Shown: positions 35,318-43,052 of the stretch, piece by piece
Layout: each line of letters begins with the position of its first letter
Numbering within the stretch: position 1 is the first letter of the stretch
Assembly (NCBI RefSeq): GCF_027706745.1
Contig: NZ_JAQFWP010000002.1
Location: forward strand, 156,252-220,251
DNA from: Nocardiopsis suaedae
GTDB taxonomy: Bacteria; Actinomycetota; Actinomycetes; Streptosporangiales; Streptosporangiaceae
Direction of reading: 5' to 3'
Length of the DNA: 64,000 nt
Position numbers and translations under genes: made by a program
Notes under the pieces: generated by a model
Told to the model about the DNA's origin: nothing
Seen by the model: the letters and a program-made list of their open reading frames with translations, nothing else
Databases searched by the model: none

Positions 35318-35653
35318 ATGACCGTCCTGAAATCCGTCGTCCTGTTCGCCGTCGCCGGCCTCTTCGAGATCGGGGGCGCCTGGCTGGTGTGGCAGGGGGT
35401 GCGGGAGCACCGGGGCCTGCTGTGGATCGGTGCGGGCGTGGTGGCCCTGGGGCTCTACGGGTTCGCCGCGACCCTGCAGCCCGATGCCCACTTCGGGCGC
35501 ATCCTGGCCGCCTACGGAGGGGTGTTCGTCGCCGGGTCGCTCGCCTGGGGCGTGGTGGTCGACGGGTTCCGTCCCGACCGCTGGGACATCGCCGGGGCGC
35601 TGATCTGCGTGCTCGGGGTCGCCGTCATCATGTACGCCCCACGGGGGAACTGA
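35318..35653 (+). CDS. ynfA: YnfA/UPF0060 family membrane protein
   Basis: A 111-residue protein with four transmembrane segments. It reads [49 protein letters not shown] and [20 protein letters not shown], almost the family consensus. YnfA proteins are small inner-membrane transporters related to SMR-type exporters. ATG 35318 starts one residue before the first helix. It stands alone in the same direction as the AEC gene. Confidence 0.93.
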   Translation: MTVLKSVVLFAVAGLFEIGGAWLVWQGVREHRGLLWIGAGVVALGLYGFAATLQPDAHFGRILAAYGGVFVAGSLAWGVVVDGFRPDRWDIAGALICVLGVAVIMYAPRGN

Positions 35654-35722
35654 CCGCGATCTCCGAACGTTGCCCGGAGAACATTCCGCTTACGGCCGCA
35701 CTCTTCTCCTCCCGGAGGTGCG

Positions 35723-36058
35723 ATGGTGCCCCTCGACCCCCGTTTCCCTGCCCGGACCGGCGCCCGGAATCCCGGCGCCCCCGAACGCATCAACCCCTAC
35801 GCGGCCACGACGACGGCGGAATTCCTCCAGGCCATGCGCGACTACCGGACGCGCGCCGGCACCCCCACGTTCGAGGAGATGGAGTACCGCTCGGGCGGTG
35901 TGTGCACCGCCGAGCGCTTCCGCTCCACGCTCGCTGGAAAGGCGATGCCGACCATCGCCCTGGTGGGGGCGTTCATCACGGCCTGCGGGGGTGACGCCGA
36001 CGCCTGCGGCGAGTGGACCGCGGCACTGCGCTACCTCAAGGACAGGATCACCTCCTGA
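35723..36058 (+). CDS. Small helix-turn-helix protein
   Basis: A 111-residue protein matching the N-terminal HTH module of many actinomycete XRE-like proteins: AEFLQAMRDYRTRAGTPTFEEM, ERFRSTLAGKAMPTIALVGAFITACGG, then a C-terminal helix ending LKDRITS. In longer relatives this module precedes helicase-, kinase- or TPR-type domains; here it is free-standing. It could bind DNA or act as a partner domain. ATG 35723 is used, with GGAGGTGCG in front. No regulated target is evident. Confidence 0.75.
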   Translation: MVPLDPRFPARTGARNPGAPERINPYAATTTAEFLQAMRDYRTRAGTPTFEEMEYRSGGVCTAERFRSTLAGKAMPTIALVGAFITACGGDADACGEWTAALRYLKDRITS

Positions 36059-36134
36059 CCCGCGGCCGCGCACTCACCGGCGGGGCTCGGAGACATCGTG
36101 CCCCGCCGTCCCCTCCCTCCTCTACTGTGGCCGG

Positions 36135-36533
36135 GTGACGCCTCAGCAGTTCATCGATGCGGCCCTGTGGTTCCCCGAGACGCGGGAGACCGAACCGTTC
36201 GGACCGGGCATCCTCGTGTACAAGGTGCGCGAGAAAGTGTTCGCTCTGCTCATGCCCGGTGACACGGAGCGGCCCGCGAGGATCTCCCTCAAGTGCGACC
36301 CGGGGCTGGCCTTGGAGCTGCGCGCCCAGTACCCGTCCGTGGTTCCCGGCTACCACCTCAACAAGCGGCACTGGAACACGGTGGCGCTCGACGGCACGGT
36401 CCCCGACGACGAGCTGGCGGAGATGCTCCGCCACTCCTACGAGCGCGTCGTGGCCGGGATGCGCAGAGCCGACCGGGACCGGCTCACGGCCGTCCTGGGC
36501 GATGACCTCCCGCCGCTGCCCGGGAACGCCTAG
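36135..36533 (+). CDS. MmcQ/YjbR family DNA-binding protein
   Basis: A 132-residue protein of the double-wing MmcQ/YjbR family: LWFPETRETEPFGPGILVYKV, VFALLMP, RISLKCDPGLALELRAQYPS and VVPGYHLNKRHWNTV, each conserved. The structure resembles a DNA-binding fold, but its function is unproven. GTG 36135 starts at the conserved TPQQFIDAAL helix. Its stop is 7 bases from the convergent kinase gene. Confidence 0.92.
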   Translation: MTPQQFIDAALWFPETRETEPFGPGILVYKVREKVFALLMPGDTERPARISLKCDPGLALELRAQYPSVVPGYHLNKRHWNTVALDGTVPDDELAEMLRHSYERVVAGMRRADRDRLTAVLGDDLPPLPGNA

Positions 36534-36540
36534 GAACGGT

Positions 36541-37563
36541 TCAGAACAGGCGGCGCGGCGGCTTGGGCGGGCGGACCGCCACGTCCGTCCAGTCCTCTGA
36601 GAGCACGGCCCGTACCGCCGCGGCGCGGTTACTCGGCCCCCTGTGCCCCGCCGCCTCCAGCGCGCGGTCCAGCACCTCGTCTATGGAGGGCCGGTCCCGG
36701 GGCTCCTTGGCCATCGCGGCCTTGACCAGGTCGTCCAACCCCGGTGGGAGGCGGTCCAGGTCGGGCTCTTCGCGGACCGTGCGGCGGGCCATCTCGGCCG
36801 GGTCGGCCACGCCGAAGGGATCCCGTCCGGAGGAGGCGAACGCGACGAGGGAGCCCCACAGGAACACGTCCGAGGCGGTGGTGACGGGCCGCCCTTTGTA
36901 CTGCTCGGGGCTGGTCCACCCGGGCGTGCCCAGCCGGTCGCGCGGGCCGGGCACCGCCTCCGGCTCGGGGGCGCTCGGCTCGGGAAGGCCGATGTCGCGT
37001 ACGGCCCGCCGGTACCGGCGCAGACGGATCCACCGTGTGGCCTCCTCGCGCACACCCAGGTGCGCGATGCCGAAGTCCAGGAGCTTGGGCCCGGAGGCGG
37101 CCAACACCACGTTGTTGGGCTGAAGGTCCCGGTGGACCACACCGGTCCCGTGTACCGCCCTCAGGGCGTCGGCCGTCCCCACGGCCAGCGCGCGCACCAT
37201 AGGGGTGCGCAGGTGCCCGTGGCGGTCCACATGGTGGCGCAGGGTCGGCCCCGGGACGTACTCGGTGGCCAGCCAGGGGAGGTCGGCCAGGACGTCGGCG
37301 GCGACGAACCGTGCGACGCAGGGGCTGTTGACCCGGGCCAGCAGCCGAGCTTCGGCGGCGAAGCGCTCGCGGAAGCGGGGGTCCTCGGCGTGCCTCCGGT
37401 GGACGACCTTGACGGCCAGGTAGCCGTGCAGGCCCTCACCCGAGGCGGCGTAGACGGTGCCCATCCCGCCGGAGCCGATGCGCCCCACGACGGAGTAGCC
37501 GCCGATGCGCTCGGGGTCTTCGGGCAGCAGGCGGCCCAGCCTCCGCGGCCCGCGGGCCTTCAT
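36541..37563 (-). CDS. Ser/Thr protein kinase with altered catalytic loop
   Basis: A 340-residue soluble Hanks-type kinase. Seen: Gly-rich loop GRIGSGGMGTVYAA, ATP lysine in YLAVKVVH, catalytic loop HRDLQPNNV and metal motif LLDFGIAH, then GTPGWTSPEQ. The HRD Asp and DFG Asp are present, but the loop lysine (normally HRDLKPxN) is Gln, which is expected to lower phosphoryl transfer; relatives with such changes exist. No transmembrane or sensor domain follows; the C-terminal ~30 residues end in PPKPPRR. It is possibly an atypical or weak kinase. It is convergent with MmcQ/YjbR. Confidence 0.9.
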   Translation of the reverse strand: MKARGPRRLGRLLPEDPERIGGYSVVGRIGSGGMGTVYAASGEGLHGYLAVKVVHRRHAEDPRFRERFAAEARLLARVNSPCVARFVAADVLADLPWLATEYVPGPTLRHHVDRHGHLRTPMVRALAVGTADALRAVHGTGVVHRDLQPNNVVLAASGPKLLDFGIAHLGVREEATRWIRLRRYRRAVRDIGLPEPSAPEPEAVPGPRDRLGTPGWTSPEQYKGRPVTTASDVFLWGSLVAFASSGRDPFGVADPAEMARRTVREEPDLDRLPPGLDDLVKAAMAKEPRDRPSIDEVLDRALEAAGHRGPSNRAAAVRAVLSEDWTDVAVRPPKPPRRLF

Positions 37564-37644
37564 CTGCGGACCGCCAGGGGCATGCGACCGCCTCCCGTGT
37601 CTTTCCCGGGGCGCCGTCCTCTCCGGGGCGCCGACAGCGGCATC

Positions 37645-37827
37645 CTACGGCCACGGAGGCGCGACCCATAGCCCGATCCGCGCGCCCAGGAGGACGGCGG
37701 CGACGAGGACCCCGAGGAGGACGTAGAAGACCAGGCAGCCCAGACAGCAGGAGTGGCGGGAGGACCGGGCGGCGAGGGCGGACAGGACGAGGAGGATCAG
37801 GAGGACGCCGAGGGCAGCGACTACCAT
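37645..37827 (-). CDS. 60-residue Cys-rich membrane protein
   Basis: A short hydrophobic protein with two transmembrane helices (LGVLLILLVLSALAA and VFYVLLGVLVAAVLLGARIG) joined by a basic loop RSSRHSCCLGCLV holding three Cys. Start at ATG 37827; stop 37645. It sits between the kinase and the MinD-like gene on the same strand. No family is recognised. The Cys-rich loop could bind metal or form disulfides, which is a guess. Confidence 0.6.
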   Translation of the reverse strand: MVVAALGVLLILLVLSALAARSSRHSCCLGCLVFYVLLGVLVAAVLLGARIGLWVAPPWP

Positions 37828-37878
37828 TCACGGTTCCTACCCGCGGGGCCGGGCCGGTCACCGGTCGTGGCCCAGTCG

Positions 37879-38913
37879 TTACCCCTCCTGGGGGCCGTCC
37901 GCTTCCTGGTCGGGGCGGGCGAACCCCTCGGTGATCTCCACGGCCAGCTCCAGCAGGGCCAGGGCGGAGGGCGCGCGCAGGTCCGCCAGGTCGACGGGGC
38001 GGTCCGAGGCCAGGTGCGGGTCCTCGGGGAGCTGGAGGGCGCGGGCGCAGCGCCGGTCCATCTGCTGCTCCAGGTCGTCGATCTCGGGCGAGGTTCCGGG
38101 GCCGCCCGAGGGGCCCTTGGCCAGCACCACGGCGGCGGTCCCGGCCAGCGGGGCCGGGGCCACCGCGTCCACCTCGTCCAGGGCGTTGGCGGCGGCGACC
38201 GCGCCTTCGCGGGTCGCCGGGGAGACCAGGACCAGGCGGGTGCAGCGTGCGAGGAGCACCGGGACGCCGGGGCGGTCGAGCCCGGTCCCGGCGTCCACGA
38301 GCTGCAGCGGGTAGTGCCGCTCGACGGCGTCGGAGATGCGGCGGACGCTCTCCAGGCCCAGCGGGCGGGAGGCGGTGTCGTCGGGGGTGGAGGCCAGCAC
38401 GTCCAGTCCGCCGGTGGTCTGGGCGGTGAACCGGTTCATGTCCGAGTAGCGCACGGCCGCGTCGGGGGAGGCGATGAGGTCCTGCAGCGGCAGCTCGGCA
38501 TGCCACTTGAGCGCCATGCGCTCGGTGATCGGCGCGCGCTCGGGGTCGCCGTCGACGGCGATCACCCGGTCGCCGCGGTGGGCGGCCAGCACCGCGCCGA
38601 GCGCCAGGGCGACCGTGGTGGTGCCGACCCCGGCGCCGGTGCCCAGCACGACGATCGACTGGTGCTCTTCGGGCAGGGGGGCGCGGCCCACGGCCGCCTC
38701 CAGCTCCTGTCGCCGCTGCTCGGTCTTGGAATCGCCCGGGTTGATCCGCCCGCCGGTGACGGTATAGAGGGCGCGGCGCCAGCCCCCTTTGGGGGCGGGG
38801 CGCTCCCGGCGGATCAGTGTGTCCGCACTGAGCTCGGACAACGGTGCGGGGGCGGACGCGCCGGAGCCCTCTCCGTCGGCCGCTGGCTCGGGGTGGGGGG
38901 ATCGAACTGACAC
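37879..38913 (-). CDS. MinD/EspI-like protein with degenerate P-loop
   Basis: About 344 residues. A disordered N-terminus leads to WRRALYTVTGGRINPGDS, the linker found in EspI/MinD-like ATPases near actinomycete type VII secretion loci. The nucleotide domain follows, but the deviant Walker A (KGGxGKT) reads GTGAGVGTTT: both lysines are missing. The Walker B-like and switch segments (DRVIAVDGDPERAP; LVDAGTGLD; LVLVSPATREGA) remain. It may bind but not hydrolyse nucleotide, or act as a partner. GTG 38913 has AGGAAG upstream. No ESX genes are nearby. Confidence 0.78.
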   Translation of the reverse strand: MSVRSPHPEPAADGEGSGASAPAPLSELSADTLIRRERPAPKGGWRRALYTVTGGRINPGDSKTEQRRQELEAAVGRAPLPEEHQSIVVLGTGAGVGTTTVALALGAVLAAHRGDRVIAVDGDPERAPITERMALKWHAELPLQDLIASPDAAVRYSDMNRFTAQTTGGLDVLASTPDDTASRPLGLESVRRISDAVERHYPLQLVDAGTGLDRPGVPVLLARCTRLVLVSPATREGAVAAANALDEVDAVAPAPLAGTAAVVLAKGPSGGPGTSPEIDDLEQQMDRRCARALQLPEDPHLASDRPVDLADLRAPSALALLELAVEITEGFARPDQEADGPQEG

Positions 38914-39143
38914 CGCTGGACTTCCTAGGGATCGACTGAGGAACAGGCCCTGTCTGCGGCATTTTACGCAGTGTCGCGGATGGGGGACCGGTCGGGTTCG
39001 TCCCGTCTTCACCGCGGTCGGACGGGAGGCGGGGGACGCGGGCGAACCAGAGCGGCGGGAGAGCCGTCTGAACGGGTGTCATGGACGGCTCCGGACCCGC
39101 GGCCACCCGCGGCCGCGGACCCGGGGCGAGAGAGGACGGACGG

Positions 39144-39659
39144 ATGTATCCGCAGTACCCCCGGCATGCCCCCTACGGCTACGCGCCCGCGGCCCCTCAG
39201 GAGCCGCCGCCGCTGCCGGGGACGGTCACCGCCGTGCGCGTGCTGATGTTCCTGGGCGGCCTTCTGGGCGTGCTCTTCGGCCTCGGGGTCGCGGTCCTTT
39301 TCGGTGCGATTCTGGGCGTGGACCCCCGCGAGGTCGAGGACCTCTCCGAAGCGCAGGAGACCGCGCTCCAGGTGCTGGCGGAGGAGGGGATCGACCCGGC
39401 GGCCATGGCGGTCGTGCTCGGCTTGGCGATCGGGATCCCGCTGGCCACCGGGATCGTCTCGATGTTCCTGTCCGCGGTGGCCGGGCGCCGCTCGCGGCTG
39501 TGGCTGTGGTCGATCGTGGCGTTCCAGACCTTCCTCGCACTGGGATGGGCGGTCAACCTGCTGGCGCTGAACCTGTTCGCGGTGGTCCCGCTGGTGTTGT
39601 GCATCGTCAAGATCGCCCTGATCACCGGCTCGCGCGCGCGACGGTTCTACGCGTCGTGA
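39144..39659 (+). CDS. Small polytopic membrane protein
   Basis: A 171-residue protein with a Tyr/Pro-rich cytoplasmic N-terminus (MYPQYPRHAPYGYAPAAP) and four hydrophobic segments (VLMFLGGLLGVLFGLGVAVL; GLAIGIPLATGIVSMFLSAV; LWSIVAFQTFLALGWAV; FAVVPLVLCIVKIALI). GAGAGAGG precedes ATG 39144. The proline-rich N-terminus and topology resemble DUF4190-like membrane proteins of actinomycetes. No function assigned. It is convergent with the SDR gene, only four bases apart. Confidence 0.75.
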   Translation: MYPQYPRHAPYGYAPAAPQEPPPLPGTVTAVRVLMFLGGLLGVLFGLGVAVLFGAILGVDPREVEDLSEAQETALQVLAEEGIDPAAMAVVLGLAIGIPLATGIVSMFLSAVAGRRSRLWLWSIVAFQTFLALGWAVNLLALNLFAVVPLVLCIVKIALITGSRARRFYAS

Positions 39660-39663
39660 CCCT

Positions 39664-40527
39664 TCAGGGGCCCAGACGCCGCCGCGCCTCGGCGAGCCTG
39701 CGGTCGTGCTCGGACTCCTCCGGCATGGCCGCCAGCATCGCCGAGGCGCGCTCGCGCAGGGCGGCGAGGGCCGAGCGGTCGGTGAACACATAGAAGCGGT
39801 CCTCCTGCACGGCGGCGAGCACCTGCTCTCCGACGGCCTCGGGGGCCAGGCCGCACTGCTCGATGACGGTGCGCATGCGCTCGTCGTCGATGCGGGTGCG
39901 CAACCGCTCGGGGACGCCGCCGGGAACGGCGGCGATGCCGTGGTCGATGATGCGCGTCCGCACGCCGCCCGGGCACAGAACGGTCGTCCGGATGCCCATC
40001 CGCTCCAGTTCGGCGTCGGCGTGCAGCGACTCCGACAGGGAGATCACGGCGGCCTTGGCGGCGCTGTACTCGAAGAGGGCGCCTCCGCGGAGCCCGGCCG
40101 TCGAGGCGGTGTTCACGATGTGCCCGGGGCCGCCGCGGGCGACCATCCGCGGCAGGAACGCGTTCACCCCGTTGAAGACCCCGCCCAGGTCGGTCCCGAG
40201 CACGTGGTCCCACATGGCGGGGCTGGGGCCGGTGACCTCGGCCGCGCCCAGCACCCCGGCGTTGTTGCAGACGACGGCGGCCGGGCCGAGCCGCTCTTCG
40301 GCCTCGTCCGCGGTGCGGGCGAAGGCGTCGCGGTCGCGTACGTCGAGCAGGAAGGTCTCGGTCCGGGCGGTGGAGGAGAGCTCTTCGCGGGCCGCCTCCA
40401 GGGCGTCGGGGTCGATGTCGGCCAGGGCGAGCTCGGCGCCGGCGAGCGCGAAGGCGCGGGCCATTCCCAGACCGATCCCTTGGGCGCCGCCGGTGATGAA
40501 GATCGTCTTTCCTGCGACGTCGGTCAT
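39664..40527 (-). CDS. Short-chain dehydrogenase/reductase
   Basis: A 287-residue classical SDR. Motifs: TGGAQGIG (residues 12-19) for cofactor binding, CNNAG (87-91), catalytic Ser142 in NTASTAG, and Tyr154-x3-Lys158 in YSAAKAA. Asp in ADID after strand 2 suggests NAD rather than NADP. The C-terminal segment DRSALAALRERASAMLAAM resembles SDRs of the fatty-acyl or steroid type. It oxidises or reduces an unknown alcohol/ketone. Start ATG 40527. Intergenic region to the next minus gene contains a strong palindrome at 40684-40713. Confidence 0.92.
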   Translation of the reverse strand: MTDVAGKTIFITGGAQGIGLGMARAFALAGAELALADIDPDALEAAREELSSTARTETFLLDVRDRDAFARTADEAEERLGPAAVVCNNAGVLGAAEVTGPSPAMWDHVLGTDLGGVFNGVNAFLPRMVARGGPGHIVNTASTAGLRGGALFEYSAAKAAVISLSESLHADAELERMGIRTTVLCPGGVRTRIIDHGIAAVPGGVPERLRTRIDDERMRTVIEQCGLAPEAVGEQVLAAVQEDRFYVFTDRSALAALRERASAMLAAMPEESEHDRRLAEARRRLGP

Positions 40528-40683
40528 GCCGCTCCCTTATCCGGTTCCGTGGCAATTATGGGAGAGGTGGAACGGGGCGGGCGGCGGGGGGCCGACTCCG
40601 GTCGTGAAAGCGGGGCGGCGAGTTGTCCCATTGGCGCGCTGTCCCCGCGAGTGACCGCGGCCGAATGAGGACAGCGAACGATT

Positions 40684-40713
40684 ATGGGGCGGCCGCAATT
40701 GCGGCCGCCCCAT
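40684..40713. terminator. 30-bp perfect palindrome, likely terminator
   Basis: An uninterrupted self-complementary 30-mer with a GGGGCGGCCGC arm and AATT centre. It lies just after the stop of the collagen-like membrane gene (40726) on the minus strand. The minus-strand transcript would continue AUAAUCGUU, a U-rich tail that fits an intrinsic terminator. Confidence 0.75.
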
Positions 40714-40725
40714 TGTTCATTTCGG

Positions 40726-41274
40726 CTATCGCGGTCCGCCGGGCGGACCGTGCTGCGGACCGTGCTGCGGGCCGGGCTGCGGACCGGAGGGGCCAGGAGG
40801 GCCGGGCGGCATCGGCTGCTGCTGCGGCGGCATGGGGCCGTGTGGGCCCTGGGGGCCGTGCGGGTTGTGCGGACCGTGCGGTGGTCCAGGGGGACCGGTG
40901 GGCCCCGGTGGGCCGGGAGGCATCGGCCCTGCGCCCTGGTGTGCCGAGGGCTCCGACTCGGCCTTGCCGCTACCCGCCAGCGCGACCAGGAGCAGCACCA
41001 CCGCGATGCCCCACAGCACGGCCCCGGCGATCACCCGGGCGTACACCATCGGCTCGTAGGCGGGCGGCAGGAGGGTGAAATCGAGGATGAAGGTCGTGTA
41101 GACGCGCCACCCGGCGATCAGCAGGGTGTCCAGGATGAGCAGGACCCCCGCCGTGCGGACCAGCCCGCCCCCGCTCGGGGCCCTGCCCCCGCGGACGAGG
41201 GCGACGATCCCGACGGCGATGGTGAAGAGATCGAAGAGGAAGTACGGAACAGAGCTGAAAGCGTGGGAGATCAT
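40726..41274 (-). CDS. Membrane protein with collagen-like tail (second copy)
   Basis: A 182-residue protein with three to four membrane segments ([52 protein letters not shown]) and then about 65 residues of Gly-Pro-rich repeats ([32 protein letters not shown], and [16 protein letters not shown]). It is paralogous to the gene immediately upstream, sharing order of helices and tail. Short tails such as these may be cytoplasmic and mediate protein contacts. GGAGAGG precedes ATG 41274. No enzyme motif seen. Confidence 0.78.
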   Translation of the reverse strand: MISHAFSSVPYFLFDLFTIAVGIVALVRGGRAPSGGGLVRTAGVLLILDTLLIAGWRVYTTFILDFTLLPPAYEPMVYARVIAGAVLWGIAVVLLLVALAGSGKAESEPSAHQGAGPMPPGPPGPTGPPGPPHGPHNPHGPQGPHGPMPPQQQPMPPGPPGPSGPQPGPQHGPQHGPPGGPR

Positions 41275-41289
41275 CGGCCTCTCCGATCG

Positions 41290-41751
41290 TCAGGACGCGG
41301 CCGGCGGGTGCGGACCGCCGGGGGGAGGGCCGGGAGGGGGCGGAGGCGCGCCGCCGCCGGGCGGCGGGCCGTAGCCCGCAGGCGGCCCATAGGGGTGGGC
41401 CCCGGGAGGCGGACCGGGTGGACCGGGCGGGCCGGGAGGCACGGGGGCGGCCGTGGCCCGCCGGGCGGGGGCGCCGCGCGTGGCGGCCAGCACCAGCAGG
41501 AGGAGGCCGACGCCCCAGAGGCCGTAGCCGAACACCGCGTCGAGCACTGAGCCCACCATCACCATGGTCAGGCTGGAGAACAAGAACATCTCCTGCAGGA
41601 CGAAGATGTACAGCGGCGTCCACAGGGCGTTCACGATGAGCAGGACCAGGCCGGTGACCGCCATCCCGCGTCGGTGCGGGGCGATCTTCCCCAGCAGGGC
41701 CAGGCCGACGACCGCCAAGAGGACGGCGACGACGGGGGAGAGCAGGAACAT
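41290..41751 (-). CDS. Membrane protein with collagen-like tail (first copy)
   Basis: A 153-residue paralogue of the next gene. Four hydrophobic segments (FLLSPVVAVLLAVVGLALLG; VTGLVLLIVNALWTPL; VMVGSVLDAVFGYGLW and VGLLLLVLAATRG) precede a Pro/Gly-rich tail (VPPGPPGPPGPPPGAHPYG; PPPGGGAPPPPPGPPPGGP). ATG 41751 has GGAGAGG six bases upstream; a TTG two codons earlier is less likely. The two genes are 15 bases apart and form an operon. Tandem duplication is inferred from the same layout, though the sequence has diverged strongly. Confidence 0.75.
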   Translation of the reverse strand: MFLLSPVVAVLLAVVGLALLGKIAPHRRGMAVTGLVLLIVNALWTPLYIFVLQEMFLFSSLTMVMVGSVLDAVFGYGLWGVGLLLLVLAATRGAPARRATAAPVPPGPPGPPGPPPGAHPYGPPAGYGPPPGGGAPPPPPGPPPGGPHPPAAS

Positions 41752-42055
41752 GGGCAACCTCTCCGGGGGCGGGGGTGGCGGGTCGCCGTCGGAGGCGCGC
41801 CCATCGACGGCAGGGCCCCAAGGTACAGGAGAGCCGTCGGAGTCCGATTCGCCCCGGTCAGGCCGTCAGGGGGCGGTACCTGTCGGTGGTCCGGTGCGTG
41901 GAAATCGGGAATTCCGGGTGCCGGAGTCGCCCCCGTTCCTCCGGATGGCCGCACATGGCCGCATAACGCCGTTTTCCGTGCGCGGCGGCCGGTGATTTCC
42001 CGCCTCTCCGGGGAAAGACCACTGGCCCGTCCCCTCGATACGAGAGGATCCCCCC
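41752..42055. other. 304-base divergent promoter region
   Basis: The region lies between the collagen-like operon (minus) and the DUF6879 cassette (plus). It contains a direct repeat ATGGCCGCA (41945-41953 and 41955-41963). A GAGAGGA ribosome site for the plus gene is near 42043. No gene supported. Confidence 0.45.
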
Positions 42056-42325
42056 ATGGAACGCCTCTGGGACGCCGACCCTTCCGCGGGGTTCCGCAGA
42101 AGGCTCGGAAAGACCGCCGCGGAGCTCGACAAGAGCCGGCTGGACGACGACTGCCCGGAGATCTGGGAGCTGGACAACGGCGACATCGCCGTCGTCGGGC
42201 GCGACGCGACCGACCGCTACGCGCACCGGCTCCCCGACGGAGTCAGGATCGGTGCGGACGAACGGCTGGTCGTGATCCCCGGGGCCATGCTCAGGTCGGC
42301 GAAGCCGGACATCTCCGATGACTGA
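42056..42325 (+). CDS. Conserved small protein paired with DUF6879
   Basis: An 89-residue acidic protein: DDDCPEIWELDNGDIAVVGRDATD, then DERLVVIPGAMLRSAKPDI. This pattern of a Cys-Pro-x-(I/V) turn, short beta strands and a final VVIPxxxL strand recurs in small actinomycete proteins encoded upstream of DUF6879 genes. Start ATG 42056 has GAGAGGA. It overlaps the next gene by eight bases, so the two are translationally coupled. Function unknown. Confidence 0.75.
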   Translation: MERLWDADPSAGFRRRLGKTAAELDKSRLDDDCPEIWELDNGDIAVVGRDATDRYAHRLPDGVRIGADERLVVIPGAMLRSAKPDISDD

Positions 42326-43052
42326 CCCGCACGCCTTCGAGGCCGTGTACGAGGCCCGGGGCACGGTGCTCGGCCGGGCGGACTACCACGCCGACGCCAA
42401 GGCCCTGCGGGAATCCCCCGACATCACCGGTGACGTGTGGAAACTCGAAAGGTCGCAGCGTTTCGACGAGTCCGGGGACGAGGCCTGGGAGGCCTACCTC
42501 GCCGGTGACATGTCCCGCGCCATCGCTATATTCGAGGGCGAACGGGAGCGGCTCCGGGAGCAGGTGGCGCGTTACGCCGGTCTGGGGCTGCGAATGCGCA
42601 GGCTGAGGGTGGCCGAATGGCCCCCCAGCGGCTATCTGCGATGGGAGATGCACAGTCACCGGGTATTCGTCGAGTGCGGTTATGAGATCGCCGTCTTGGA
42701 CGCGGAGCGGATCGGCTCCTTGGAACGGCGGCGGCCCCTGCCCGAGACCATGGTCTACGGGGACCGGGTCGTCTACCAGGTGTTGTACGACCGGTGGTGG
42801 GCGCCGGCCGGGGCCAAGCGCATCGACGACCCCGTACTGGCCCGCCGGGTCGCCGACGCGATCGCCGTCCTGTACGCCCGCGCCGAGCCGTTCATGGACT
42901 TCTACCGGCGCGAGATCGCCCGGGGTGCGGAGCCGGGGGCGGGACCGGGGAGCGGTGAAGGCCTTCCCGCTCGTAGTGGCGCTGCTCTCGCTGACGGCCG
43001 TGGCGCTGGTGCTGGCGTCGCCGCTCGCCCTCAGGGCGTTCGGCGGCGCTGA
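42318..43052 (+). CDS. DUF6879 family protein
   Basis: A 244-residue cytosolic protein. LRMRRLRVAEWPPSGYLRWEM and VECGYEIAVLDAERIG are the DUF6879 hallmarks, an actinomycete family often linked to XRE/DUF397 regulator cassettes. The last 32 residues are Gly/Ala/Arg-rich, overlap the start of the DUF6082 gene by 98 bases in another frame and look less conserved, so a premature-stop loss or late extension is possible. Function unknown. Confidence 0.75.
   Translation: MTDPHAFEAVYEARGTVLGRADYHADAKALRESPDITGDVWKLERSQRFDESGDEAWEAYLAGDMSRAIAIFEGERERLREQVARYAGLGLRMRRLRVAEWPPSGYLRWEMHSHRVFVECGYEIAVLDAERIGSLERRRPLPETMVYGDRVVYQVLYDRWWAPAGAKRIDDPVLARRVADAIAVLYARAEPFMDFYRREIARGAEPGAGPGSGEGLPARSGAALADGRGAGAGVAARPQGVRRR

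Noticed and set aside
37879..38913. ESX/type VII secretion locus around the EspI-like gene
   Set aside because: No EccB-E, WxG100, PE/PPE-like or mycosin gene is present between 34 and 46 kb.
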